Shown: positions 6,935-13,174 of the stretch, one piece after another | How positions within the stretch are numbered: the first letter of the stretch is position 1 | Layout: every line of letters starts with the position of its first letter | DNA from: Deferribacteres bacterium | Lineage (GTDB): Bacteria; Nitrospirota; Thermodesulfovibrionia; UBA6902 | NCBI GenBank assembly: GCA_030598625.1 | Contig: JAUVPO010000011.1 | Span: 1 to 16,379, forward strand | Direction: 5' to 3' | DNA length: 16,379 nt | The notes under the pieces: model-generated | What the model was told of the DNA's origin: nothing | The model's database searches: none | Seen by the model: the letters and a program-made list of their open reading frames with translations, nothing else | Program-made: the position numbers and the translations under genes

Positions 6935-8401
6935 TTATATATTATATTTTTTCCTCAGGCTATAAACCGATGGCCGGCTGATTCCAAGCACTCTGGCCAC
7001 CTTTGAAATATTATTGTTACAGTGTCTCATGGCCTCTATCAGCTTTTGCTTCTCAATAGAATACCTGACTTCTTTTAGTGATGTTACAATATCCATCTCA
7101 ATCTTCGGAACATTAAGCTCCATGTCCGCAGGTGTTATCGCCTCTTCTTTAGACATCACAACCGCTCTTCTTACTTTGTTAATAATTTCCCTTACATTGC
7201 CTGGCCAGTCATAACTTCTTATTGTATCTATTGCTTCCGGGGTAAAGGTCTTGCTTAAATTCATTTCCCTTGAAAATTTATTAAGAAAATACCTGGCAAG
7301 TATCCCCTTATCTTCACCTCTATCTCTTACAGGCGGGAGATTTATATTAAAAACATCCAACCTGTAGAAAAGGTCCTTTCTGAAAGCTCCCTTTGCAATG
7401 GCCGACTTAAGGTCGCAATTTGTTGCAGCAACCAACCTGACATCAATTTTTTTCCCTCCGTTTGATCCAATTCTCTCAACAATCTTGTCTTCAAGAAACC
7501 GCAGGAGTTTTGATTGTAACCCTACGGGAAGCTCTCCGATTTCATCAAGGAAAATGGTCCCACCATCCGCATATTCAAACTTTCCAATCTTGCCTGTATG
7601 AGCGCCGGTAAATGAACCCTTTTCATGACCAAAAAGTTCCGCCTCAAGGAGATTCTCCGGGATCGCGGCACAATTAATAGTCACAAACGGTTTATTCTTT
7701 CTCTGACTTCTCTCATGAATAGCCATAGCGGTCAACTCTTTACCGGTCCCGCTTTCACCGGTAATAAGGACCGGGATTTCAGTAGGCGCTACCTTTCTTA
7801 TCATTGAAAAGACATTCAGAATCCCCTTGCTCGATCCCACAAATTCTTCGTTAATATCGAGATTTTTCCCTATTTTTAAAATTTCAACATCAACAAAATT
7901 AAGAATTCGATAAATATCTTCGATAGAAAATGATTTGCTTTTTAAAGAAAGTCTGTTATTGAAAGCTTCTTTTTCATGCTCTACTATGTAATCCTGCGAA
8001 TGAAAATTCAGACCCCATCCACAATTATCACATCTTCTAAACCGCTGTTCATTCTTCTTTCCGCAATACGGGCATGAAAGATCATCTGTTATATTTTCCT
8101 TAATATAATCCCAGAGCTTTAATTTTGCGTCTCTATTTAAATTATAAAACCGTGTTGCAATCCCGCCCTCACCCGAACGTAGTATCTCACCCAAAATTTC
8201 AAATTCTCCGTGTTTCGGCAAATCATATTTAAGACCGATAATTTTGTTTTTGGACAGGGGAGGCTTAAATTCAATAAATCCACCGGCAAGACTAAGAGAA
8301 GTAAACCTTGTCTTAGTTTCTGTGATACCCTTGCCGCCATTATTATCCGCAATAACACAAACAGGCAAATCAACTTCACATCTCACATCTAACCGTCCCA
8401 T
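6935..8401 (-). CDS. Sigma-54-dependent activator: PilZ - zinc ribbon - AAA+ - Fis-type HTH
   Basis: A 488-residue cytoplasmic enhancer-binding protein. Residues 1-103 are a PilZ domain with the c-di-GMP motif R3-LDV-R7 and S35-L-S-L-A-G40 (the usual Asp/Asn is Ser). Residues 110-127 hold two CxxC pairs (C110, C113, C124, C127), a zinc-ribbon knuckle. Residues about 186-425 are the sigma-54 interaction AAA+ domain: Walker A GESGTGKE (215-222), sigma-54 contact loop GSFTGA (262-267, Ser for the common Ala), Walker B GGTIFLDE (280-287) and arginine-finger region RKDLFYRL (341-348). Residues 462-488 are a Fis-type helix-turn-helix (NNNISKVARVLGIS). There is no receiver domain, so the input is presumably c-di-GMP rather than phosphorylation. 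GAGGA precedes the ATG by 7-8 nt. Candidate targets are the two sigma-54 promoters in this window and possibly its own gene. Confidence 0.93.
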   Translation of the reverse strand: MGRLDVRCEVDLPVCVIADNNGGKGITETKTRFTSLSLAGGFIEFKPPLSKNKIIGLKYDLPKHGEFEILGEILRSGEGGIATRFYNLNRDAKLKLWDYIKENITDDLSCPYCGKKNEQRFRRCDNCGWGLNFHSQDYIVEHEKEAFNNRLSLKSKSFSIEDIYRILNFVDVEILKIGKNLDINEEFVGSSKGILNVFSMIRKVAPTEIPVLITGESGTGKELTAMAIHERSQRKNKPFVTINCAAIPENLLEAELFGHEKGSFTGAHTGKIGKFEYADGGTIFLDEIGELPVGLQSKLLRFLEDKIVERIGSNGGKKIDVRLVAATNCDLKSAIAKGAFRKDLFYRLDVFNINLPPVRDRGEDKGILARYFLNKFSREMNLSKTFTPEAIDTIRSYDWPGNVREIINKVRRAVVMSKEEAITPADMELNVPKIEMDIVTSLKEVRYSIEKQKLIEAMRHCNNNISKVARVLGISRPSVYSLRKKYNI

Positions 8402-8460
8402 ATCTAATTCCTCACTTAAGTGTTTTTTTATTGATTAACTTTATTAAACAGGAATACTTT

Positions 8461-8489
8461 AAAATAACATATTAAATCAGACTTGTCAA
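8461..8489 (-). promoter_or_regulatory. Sigma-70-type promoter of the PilZ/AAA+ activator gene
   Basis: On the minus strand a consensus -35 TTGACA (8489-8484) is followed by exactly 17 bp and TATTTT (8466-8461), with a TG one base upstream of the -10 (extended -10, TGTTATTTT). The predicted start is near 8454, leaving a leader of about 53 nt. Confidence 0.6.
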
Positions 8490-8502
8490 TATTTTTTACA
8501 CT
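8482..8502. promoter_or_regulatory. Imperfect TGTAA-N7-TTACA site overlapping the activator -35
   Basis: The core TGTCA-ATATTTT-TTACA matches 9 of 10 arm positions of the palindromes at 6819 and 16273, with the same 7-bp spacer. A second TTACA half-site lies 11 bp further on (8507-8511). Because the left arm is also the reverse of TTGACA, part of the match is forced by the promoter. If bound, it would cover the -35 and suggest negative autoregulation. Confidence 0.3.
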
Positions 8503-8842
8503 TTTATTACATATAAAGTTTACCTGCTTAAATAAAAAAAAACAATAGAAAAAAAGGGGGAGCTGTTTTTTATAAAAAACCAATAAAATTCATATTCAGC
8601 TAAGCTGAAAATTTTTCAAATCTATCTTATGGAAACTTAAAAAGCCTTTAATCCGAATAATACATTTTTGGGCTTAATGAGAGGACATAATTGATTGAAG
8701 TTTCAGACAGGAAGACAGCCGGTCTCAATGTGAGCCATGTATAAGAATCGGCAAACATTTAATACATACATATATAGACTCTTTTTTATATATACATGAA
8801 AGCAATATAACCGCATCGCTTCCAATTCCACAATTTAAACAC

Positions 8843-9067
8843 TTATGCTCCATCGTTAGACTCCGAAAGGCTGTTTATCTCATCTACTATTTTTTCCGGA
8901 TCCATGTTATGCATTGTAGCGCCGAAAGCGATTGTCTCCATATTTATTCCCGGACATGTGAAACAACCGCCGCCAAAATACTTTCTTATAACTGCCTCAG
9001 CGCCCGGCACTGTCTTAATAGCATCTCCAATAACGGAATCTTTTGTTATGTCAATTTTTGTTGTCAT
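8843..9067 (-). CDS. DUF1858 protein (hybrid-cluster-protein-associated redox disulfide domain)
   Basis: A 74-residue cytoplasmic protein filled by one DUF1858 domain. The motif FGGGCFTCPG carries the family's CxxC pair (C35, C38) after a helix VIGDAIKTVPGAEAVIRKY, and the tail MDPEKIVDEIN is typical. The family occurs alone or fused to iron-sulfur-repair (ScdA/RIC-like) and hybrid-cluster proteins; a redox or NO-stress role is suspected, but no reaction is established. AGGAGG precedes ATG at 9067 by 5 nt. It has its own predicted Fnr-type promoter and lies after the terminator of the oxidase-like gene, so it is probably a separate transcript in the same regulon. Confidence 0.88.
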   Translation of the reverse strand: MTTKIDITKDSVIGDAIKTVPGAEAVIRKYFGGGCFTCPGINMETIAFGATMHNMDPEKIVDEINSLSESNDGA

Positions 9068-9117
9068 ATTTCCCTCCTCATACGATATCTGATATCAACA
9101 TAGGACTTCTTACTTTT

Positions 9118-9160
9118 AGTTTAAGAGAATGGCTGCATACAGTCTATGATTTTAATCATA
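9118..9160 (-). promoter_or_regulatory. Fnr-type box and -10 of the DUF1858 gene
   Basis: The palindrome TATGAT-TTTA-ATCATA (9145-9160) contains the Fnr/Dnr core TGAT-N4-ATCA. On the minus strand a TAAACT -10 (9123-9118) lies 21 bp downstream and no good -35 is present. The predicted start is about 9111, which puts the palindrome centre at -41.5, the class II activation position. The same box occurs at 10008-10023. Confidence 0.6.
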
Positions 9161-9165
9161 AGAAT

Positions 9166-9195
9166 AAAAAAAACCGATTAACTGTCAGACATCGG
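9166..9195 (-). terminator. Rho-independent terminator of the nfu/oxidase-like operon
   Basis: On the minus strand CCGAT and ATCGG pair around a 12-nt loop and are followed by eight T (9173-9166). It begins 15 nt after the stop of the oxidase-like gene. The stem is short but the T tract and placement are convincing. It ends just before the Fnr-type box of the next gene. Confidence 0.65.
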
Positions 9196-9210
9196 CTTTC
9201 AATAAAAAGA

Positions 9211-9612
9211 TTACATTGCCTTAATTGTCTTAAGCATATTGATTGCGAACAGGACTACTGAAACCATTGTCAGAAATGCCGATGTTATCAGCGCGGCCTC
9301 GGAAACAAAAGTTTCGTCTCTGATAACAAATGGCCAGCTTACAGCCATACCGATAAGACCTGCATTCGCCACCCAGAATTGAACAGTCATAATCTTTGGA
9401 CTGAATATATGCCTTCCGCTAAATTTCGGCAAAATATGATACCCGACACCATAGATCATCATCGACATAAAACCCAGAAGATTCAGATGAACATGAATTG
9501 GAATATAGTAACCTGCTTCACCAGGCCATAAAAGCATTCCAAAGCCAATTACAGCCCCCGTCACAAAATAAATAACGCTCATCCTGAGAAACCAGACAAT
9601 TATAAGTTCCAT
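9211..9612 (-). CDS. Short heme-copper-oxidase subunit I-like membrane protein
   Basis: From ATG at 9612 this is a 133-residue protein with four membrane helices, near residues 8-27, 37-62, 75-98 and 106-127. The second helix, HVHLNLLGFMSMMIYGVGYHILPKF without its middle, resembles helix II of NorB/CcoN-type subunit I: an H-x-N low-spin-heme histidine (H42) followed by a G-x-x-Y-x-x-x-P turn. The helices that carry the binuclear-centre ligands are absent, so it cannot be a complete oxidase or NO reductase. It may bind heme b or interact with NO, which is inference. TTG at 9621 is an alternative start giving 136 residues; neither has a clear ribosome site. It lies about 60 nt after nfu on the same strand and is followed by a terminator. 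Confidence 0.72.
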   Translation of the reverse strand: MELIIVWFLRMSVIYFVTGAVIGFGMLLWPGEAGYYIPIHVHLNLLGFMSMMIYGVGYHILPKFSGRHIFSPKIMTVQFWVANAGLIGMAVSWPFVIRDETFVSEAALITSAFLTMVSVVLFAINMLKTIKAM

Positions 9613-9626
9613 AGCAAACAATGATC

Positions 9627-9655
9627 AGTGAACGATTAATTATTAATTGTTCACT
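9627..9655. repeat. 29-bp palindrome between nfu and the oxidase-like gene
   Basis: Two 14-bp arms around a single T: AGTGAAC-GATTAAT and ATTAATT-GTTCACT, with one mismatch (a G-U pair in RNA). The flank continues with more ATTAAT/TTAATTA words, so this looks like a short repeat element or an inter-gene mRNA hairpin in the operon. It has no T tract and is AT-rich. Confidence 0.5.
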
Positions 9656-9673
9656 ATTAATCCTTAATTATAA

Positions 9674-9901
9674 TTAACTCACCTGTTCAACAGATTTAAT
9701 CTCGGGCACTTCGTTTTTAATGGTCTCTTCGATCGCATTCTTCAGAGTCATTGTAGACATAGGACATCCCGAACACGCCCCGGTTAACTTTACCTTTACT
9801 ACTCCGTCATCCTGAACATCAACAAGCTCAACGTCTCCGCCATCCCTCTGCAATAAAGGTCTTACCTTGTCTAATACTCCTTCAACTTTTTCCCTTAACA
9901 T
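9674..9901 (-). CDS. NFU-type iron-sulfur cluster scaffold/carrier protein (NifU C-terminal domain)
   Basis: A 75-residue stand-alone NifU C-terminal domain, which holds and delivers a [4Fe-4S] cluster as a homodimer to target proteins in the cytoplasm. The signature is complete: VRPLLQRDGGDVELVDV near the N-terminus and CSGCPMS with C43 and C46 as cluster ligands, then TLKNAIEETIKNEVPEI. Length matches stand-alone NFU domains of about 70-80 residues. AGGAGG lies 5-6 nt before ATG at 9901. It is the first gene of a probable two-gene operon with the oxidase-like protein, and its promoter carries an Fnr-type box. Confidence 0.92.
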   Translation of the reverse strand: MLREKVEGVLDKVRPLLQRDGGDVELVDVQDDGVVKVKLTGACSGCPMSTMTLKNAIEETIKNEVPEIKSVEQVS

Positions 9902-9981
9902 AACTGCCTCCTTTTTCCTGCTGTAGCTACTGTATTTATTATTACCTGAATCAATACATTTGAGAATCGCTCTATTTACTT

Positions 9982-10023
9982 ATTATAACTTTTATAAATT
10001 CCAGGTCTATGATTTGCATCATA
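9982..10023 (-). promoter_or_regulatory. Fnr-type box and -10 of the nfu operon
   Basis: The palindrome TATGAT-TTGC-ATCATA (10008-10023) has the same arms, spacing and flank (GTC before it, A after it) as the box at 9145-9160. A consensus TATAAT (9987-9982) lies 20 bp downstream on the minus strand with no matching -35. The predicted start near 9975 puts the box centre at about -40.5, within a base of class II activation. The leader to nfu is about 74 nt. Confidence 0.62.
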
Positions 10024-10085
10024 AATATTGAATTGGCTTCTTTCCGCCCTCACTTTAAGCTATAATTGTTAAATCTCTTTTTTAT

Positions 10086-10115
10086 TTGACAAAGGCATGT
10101 TTTACCATTTATGCT
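10086..10115 (+). promoter_or_regulatory. Sigma-70-type promoter of glyQ
   Basis: Consensus -35 TTGACA (10086-10091), 18 bp, then TATGCT (10110-10115, 4 of 6). The start would be near 10122, about 53 nt before the glyQ TTG codon. A second possible -10, TATAAT at 10061-10066, has no good -35. No T-box or riboswitch structure is visible in the leader. Confidence 0.45.
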
Positions 10116-10174
10116 TTAGTCTCATAAATTTGATCCGGATAATTATTTGAATGTCCTCAACATTATAACAAAAA

Positions 10175-11047
10175 TTGTATTTACAAGATTTAATCTTAAA
10201 ACTCCATACATTCTGGGCAGAGCAGGGCTGTATAATTCATCAGCCGTATGACATTGAAGTAGGCGCCGGGACTTTTAATCCAGCTACTTTTTTCAGAGTG
10301 CTTGGACCGGAACCCTGGAAAACCGCATATGTCGAACCTTCAAGAAGACCCACTGACGGCAGATACGGGGAAAACCCTAACAGGCTCCAACACTATTACC
10401 AGTATCAGGTAATATTAAAACCTTCTCCTCCGGATACTCAGGACATGTATCTGAAGAGCCTCACAGCTATAAGCGTTGATCTCCTCAAACATGACATACG
10501 ATTTGTTGAAGATGACTGGGAATCACCCACGCTTGGAGCCTGGGGACTTGGCTGGGAGGTATGGCTTGATGGAATGGAGGTAACACAGTTTACATATTTC
10601 CAGCAGGTAGGAGGCATTGAATTAAAACCCGTATCAGTCGAACTTACATATGGAATCGAGCGTATTGCCATGTATCTTCAGGAAACGGATAATGTCTTTG
10701 ACCTCCAATGGGGCAAAGGCATAACATATGGCGACATACATCATCAAACAGAGATAGAGTTTTCAAAATATAATTTTGATATGGCAAACATAGACTTGCA
10801 TTTCAGTTTATTTGAAAAATATGAATCAGAGGCGACAACTCTAATAAAAGAAGGCCTTGTACTTCCGGCTTATGATTTTTGCCTGAAATGCTCTCATAGT
10901 TTTAACATGCTTGATGCCCGTGGAGCGCTGAGCGTTACGGAGAGAACGGTATATATAACAAAAATAAGAAATCTGGCAAAAAAATGCGCAGAAGGCTATC
11001 TCAAATTGCGGAAAGAGATGGGATTCCCGTTATTAAATAAAAAATAG
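10175..11047 (+). CDS. glyQ: Glycyl-tRNA synthetase alpha subunit
   Basis: A 290-residue class II aminoacyl-tRNA synthetase subunit that, with the beta subunit, forms the bacterial alpha2beta2 enzyme charging tRNA-Gly. The alpha subunit holds the glycine and ATP site. Highly conserved blocks are present: FWAEQGC (13-19), QPYDIEVGAGTFNPATF (23-39), GPEPW (44-48), RRPTDGRYGENPNRLQHYYQ (57-76) and the ELTYGIERIAMYL block (motif 3). Length is typical (about 290-300). TTG at 10175 is the only usable start: the frame has a TAA two codons upstream and the conserved QDLIL begins at residue 4. No Shine-Dalgarno motif precedes it. glyS follows after 76 nt in the same direction. Confidence 0.97.
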   Translation: MYLQDLILKLHTFWAEQGCIIHQPYDIEVGAGTFNPATFFRVLGPEPWKTAYVEPSRRPTDGRYGENPNRLQHYYQYQVILKPSPPDTQDMYLKSLTAISVDLLKHDIRFVEDDWESPTLGAWGLGWEVWLDGMEVTQFTYFQQVGGIELKPVSVELTYGIERIAMYLQETDNVFDLQWGKGITYGDIHHQTEIEFSKYNFDMANIDLHFSLFEKYESEATTLIKEGLVLPAYDFCLKCSHSFNMLDARGALSVTERTVYITKIRNLAKKCAEGYLKLRKEMGFPLLNKK

Positions 11048-11058
11048 GGTTCGAGGTT

Positions 11059-11092
11059 TCAAGTAAAAAACTTTCATCACTTGCATACTTGA
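11059..11092. repeat. Inverted repeat in the glyQ-glyS gap
   Basis: TCAAGTA (11059-11065) and TACTTGA (11086-11092) are perfect 7-bp inverted copies 20 bp apart in the 76-bp gap. There is no T tract, so it is unlikely to end transcription. It could fold in the glyQS mRNA; function unknown. Confidence 0.3.
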
Positions 11093-11123
11093 TCTCCTGA
11101 CCTTTTGAATTCTCAAAAACATT

Positions 11124-13160
11124 ATGAAACCGTTGCTTTTTGAAATAGGATCAGAAGAAATGCCCGCCCGCTTCATCTCTATAGGACTGGCATCACTTAA
11201 AGAGAATTTTATCCGGCTTCTTAATAAGTCTTCCATCGAATACGGAAAAATCATTAAATACGCAACACCCAGAAGGTTGACCTTATTAATTGAGGATGTT
11301 TCAGAAAAACAAAAAGACAGGACAATAGAATCCCTGGGGCCTCCAAAGAAAATTGCCTTTGACGATAAGGGAAATCCGACCAATGCCGCCCTTGGTTTTG
11401 CAAGGTCACTTAATATTGATGTGAAAAAGCTGACGATCAAGAAGACAGAACGGGGCGAATATGTTTCAGCTACTATTGAAGAAAAGGGCAAACTTTCAAA
11501 AGATGTTCTTGCCGGGGCATTGCCGGGACTCATTCCTTCATTGCATCTTCCTAAAACAATGAAATGGGGTCACAGCACATTGAGATTTTTCAGGCCGATA
11601 CACTGGATTCTCACTTTGTTCGGGAGTGATATAATCCCGTTTGAACTTAATGGAATAAAAAGCGGTAATATTTCATACGGCCATAGATTTTTATCTCCTG
11701 CCGCTATTAAAATCGAGGAACCTTCTTCATACCTGTCTCTTCTTCTGAAAAATCACGTTATCGCCGATCCTGCCCGGCGAAAAAGAGTGATCTCGAATGG
11801 ACTGAGAGAAATCGAAGGTTCATTCAATTGCAAGGTGCATGAAGATGATGAATTGCTCGATACTGTAACTAATCTTGTAGAATACCCCGTTGTAATTTCC
11901 GGAAGTTTTGATGACAAGTATCTCGCTTTGCCAAAAGAACTCCTTATAACCGTTATGAAGACCCATCAAAAATATTTTTCATTAGAAGACAACGACGGCA
12001 ATATTCTGCCGTCTTTTATTGTTGCAAGCAATACAAAAGCCGAAAACACCGATACGGTCAGGAAGGGAGCCGAACGTGTCCTGAGGGCAAGGCTCGATGA
12101 TGCGAGGTTCTATTATATTGAAGACCAAAAAAAACCCTTATGGGATTATACCGAGGAATTAAGGAAAGTAACTTTCCAGGAAAAACTCGGCAGTCTTTAT
12201 CAGAAGGCAGAGAGAATATCCTCACTGTGTTCCTTTATCGCGGATAAAATCAATTTTAGTCCGACAGACAAACTTCTCAGGGCGACAATGCTCTCCAAGG
12301 CAGACCTTGTAACCGGAGTTGTAGGGGAATTCCCTGAACTGCAGGGCTGCATAGGAAAGGTCTATGCCTTAAATTCAGGCGAAGACAAAGAAATAGCATC
12401 AGCCATCTATGAACATTACCTTCCAAGATTTCCAGGTGACGATCTGCCTTCAAGTAAAACAGGCGCAATAATATCTCTTGCCGACAAAATGGACAGCATC
12501 GCCTCCTTTTTCTTCCTCGGACTCATTCCCACAGGGTCAGAAGATCCCTTTGCCCTGAGACGCCAGGCAGCAGCGATAATCAACATTCTACAAAGTAAAG
12601 ACTACCCTCTTCCTCTTGACATTCTTATTGACAACGCCCTTGAAAATCTGAATTGCTCTTCACAGCAGAAGGAAACACTTTCGGAGAACCTGGCAAATTT
12701 TTTCAATCAAAGGCTTGAAGGTATATTGCTGTCCCGCGGCTTTGGTCATGACCTCATTACCGCTGTGCTTTCATCAAAAGGATTAAATATGAATGATATA
12801 AAACAGAGGATTGAAATTCTTTATGAATTCAATAAAGACCCAAAATTCACATGGCTTCTTACGGCAGCAAAGAGAGTGTACAATATTCTCGGTAAAGAAC
12901 AATCCGGAGAGGTAAACAAAAACCTGCTGACCGAAGCAGCGGAAAAGGAATTGTTTTCCGTAGTTGGAAAAGTTAATGACAAGTTAGCGAGAGCCGATTA
13001 CAGGGCTCTCTTTGAACTCGAAAAACCTGTCAACACTTTTTTCGACAGTGTTCTCGTAATGGACAAGGACCCTCAAGTAAAAGAAAACCGGCTCGCCTTG
13101 CTCCTGTCTGTTAAAAAAGCCTTTGACACACTTGGAGATTTCTCAAAAATTATGGAGTAG
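11124..13160 (+). CDS. glyS: Glycyl-tRNA synthetase beta subunit
   Basis: A 678-residue beta subunit (usual length about 690) that recognises and binds tRNA-Gly for the alpha subunit. The N-terminus MKPLLFEIGSEEMPARF and TPRRLTLLI are hallmarks of the family, as are KTMKWG, THQKYF, ARLDDARFYYIEDQ and KADLVTGVVGEFPELQG. The KTGAIISLADKMDSI and GSEDPFALRRQAAAI blocks lie in the HD-like middle region. The C-terminal part, about 570-678, is the DALR-type anticodon-binding helical domain. ATG at 11124 fits the family start, although no ribosome-binding motif is visible. It is the last gene of the glyQS unit and converges with the sensor gene, with 14 nt between stops. Confidence 0.97.
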   Translation: MKPLLFEIGSEEMPARFISIGLASLKENFIRLLNKSSIEYGKIIKYATPRRLTLLIEDVSEKQKDRTIESLGPPKKIAFDDKGNPTNAALGFARSLNIDVKKLTIKKTERGEYVSATIEEKGKLSKDVLAGALPGLIPSLHLPKTMKWGHSTLRFFRPIHWILTLFGSDIIPFELNGIKSGNISYGHRFLSPAAIKIEEPSSYLSLLLKNHVIADPARRKRVISNGLREIEGSFNCKVHEDDELLDTVTNLVEYPVVISGSFDDKYLALPKELLITVMKTHQKYFSLEDNDGNILPSFIVASNTKAENTDTVRKGAERVLRARLDDARFYYIEDQKKPLWDYTEELRKVTFQEKLGSLYQKAERISSLCSFIADKINFSPTDKLLRATMLSKADLVTGVVGEFPELQGCIGKVYALNSGEDKEIASAIYEHYLPRFPGDDLPSSKTGAIISLADKMDSIASFFFLGLIPTGSEDPFALRRQAAAIINILQSKDYPLPLDILIDNALENLNCSSQQKETLSENLANFFNQRLEGILLSRGFGHDLITAVLSSKGLNMNDIKQRIEILYEFNKDPKFTWLLTAAKRVYNILGKEQSGEVNKNLLTEAAEKELFSVVGKVNDKLARADYRALFELEKPVNTFFDSVLVMDKDPQVKENRLALLLSVKKAFDTLGDFSKIME

Positions 13161-13174
13161 CTTCCCATCTCAGA

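Larger units (their letters stand above)
8402..8842. other. 441-bp AT-rich gap upstream of the activator gene
   Basis: No supportable gene. It holds the activator's promoter (8461-8489), a perfect TTTTTT-AT-AAAAAA palindrome at 8566-8579 after a run of five G, and a perfect 15-bp palindrome TTCAGCT-A-AGCTGAA at 8595-8609. The last is followed by an ATTTTT on the plus strand. A 7-bp imperfect stem (AAGCAAT/ATCGCTT) near 8804-8825 follows the DUF1858 gene but lacks a T tract. I cannot assign the palindromes. Confidence 0.5.

Noticed and set aside
8806..8821. TTGCT preceded by ATGCGG on the minus strand, a possible sigma-54 promoter
   Set aside because: The -12 box fits but the -24 element lacks GG at the right distance, and the next gene start is 400 bp away.
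9084..9096. Tandem GATATC-T-GATATC in the DUF1858 leader
   Set aside because: Short AT-rich words that are easily found by chance; no second copy near the co-regulated nfu promoter.
11047..11056. GGTTCGAG resembling a tRNA T-loop
   Set aside because: No acceptor, D or anticodon stems can be formed around it; upstream sequence is the end of glyQ.
11033..11533. 166-codon open frame antisense to the start of glyS
   Set aside because: Opposite a highly conserved coding region; low-complexity Ser/Phe-rich translation typical of a shadow.
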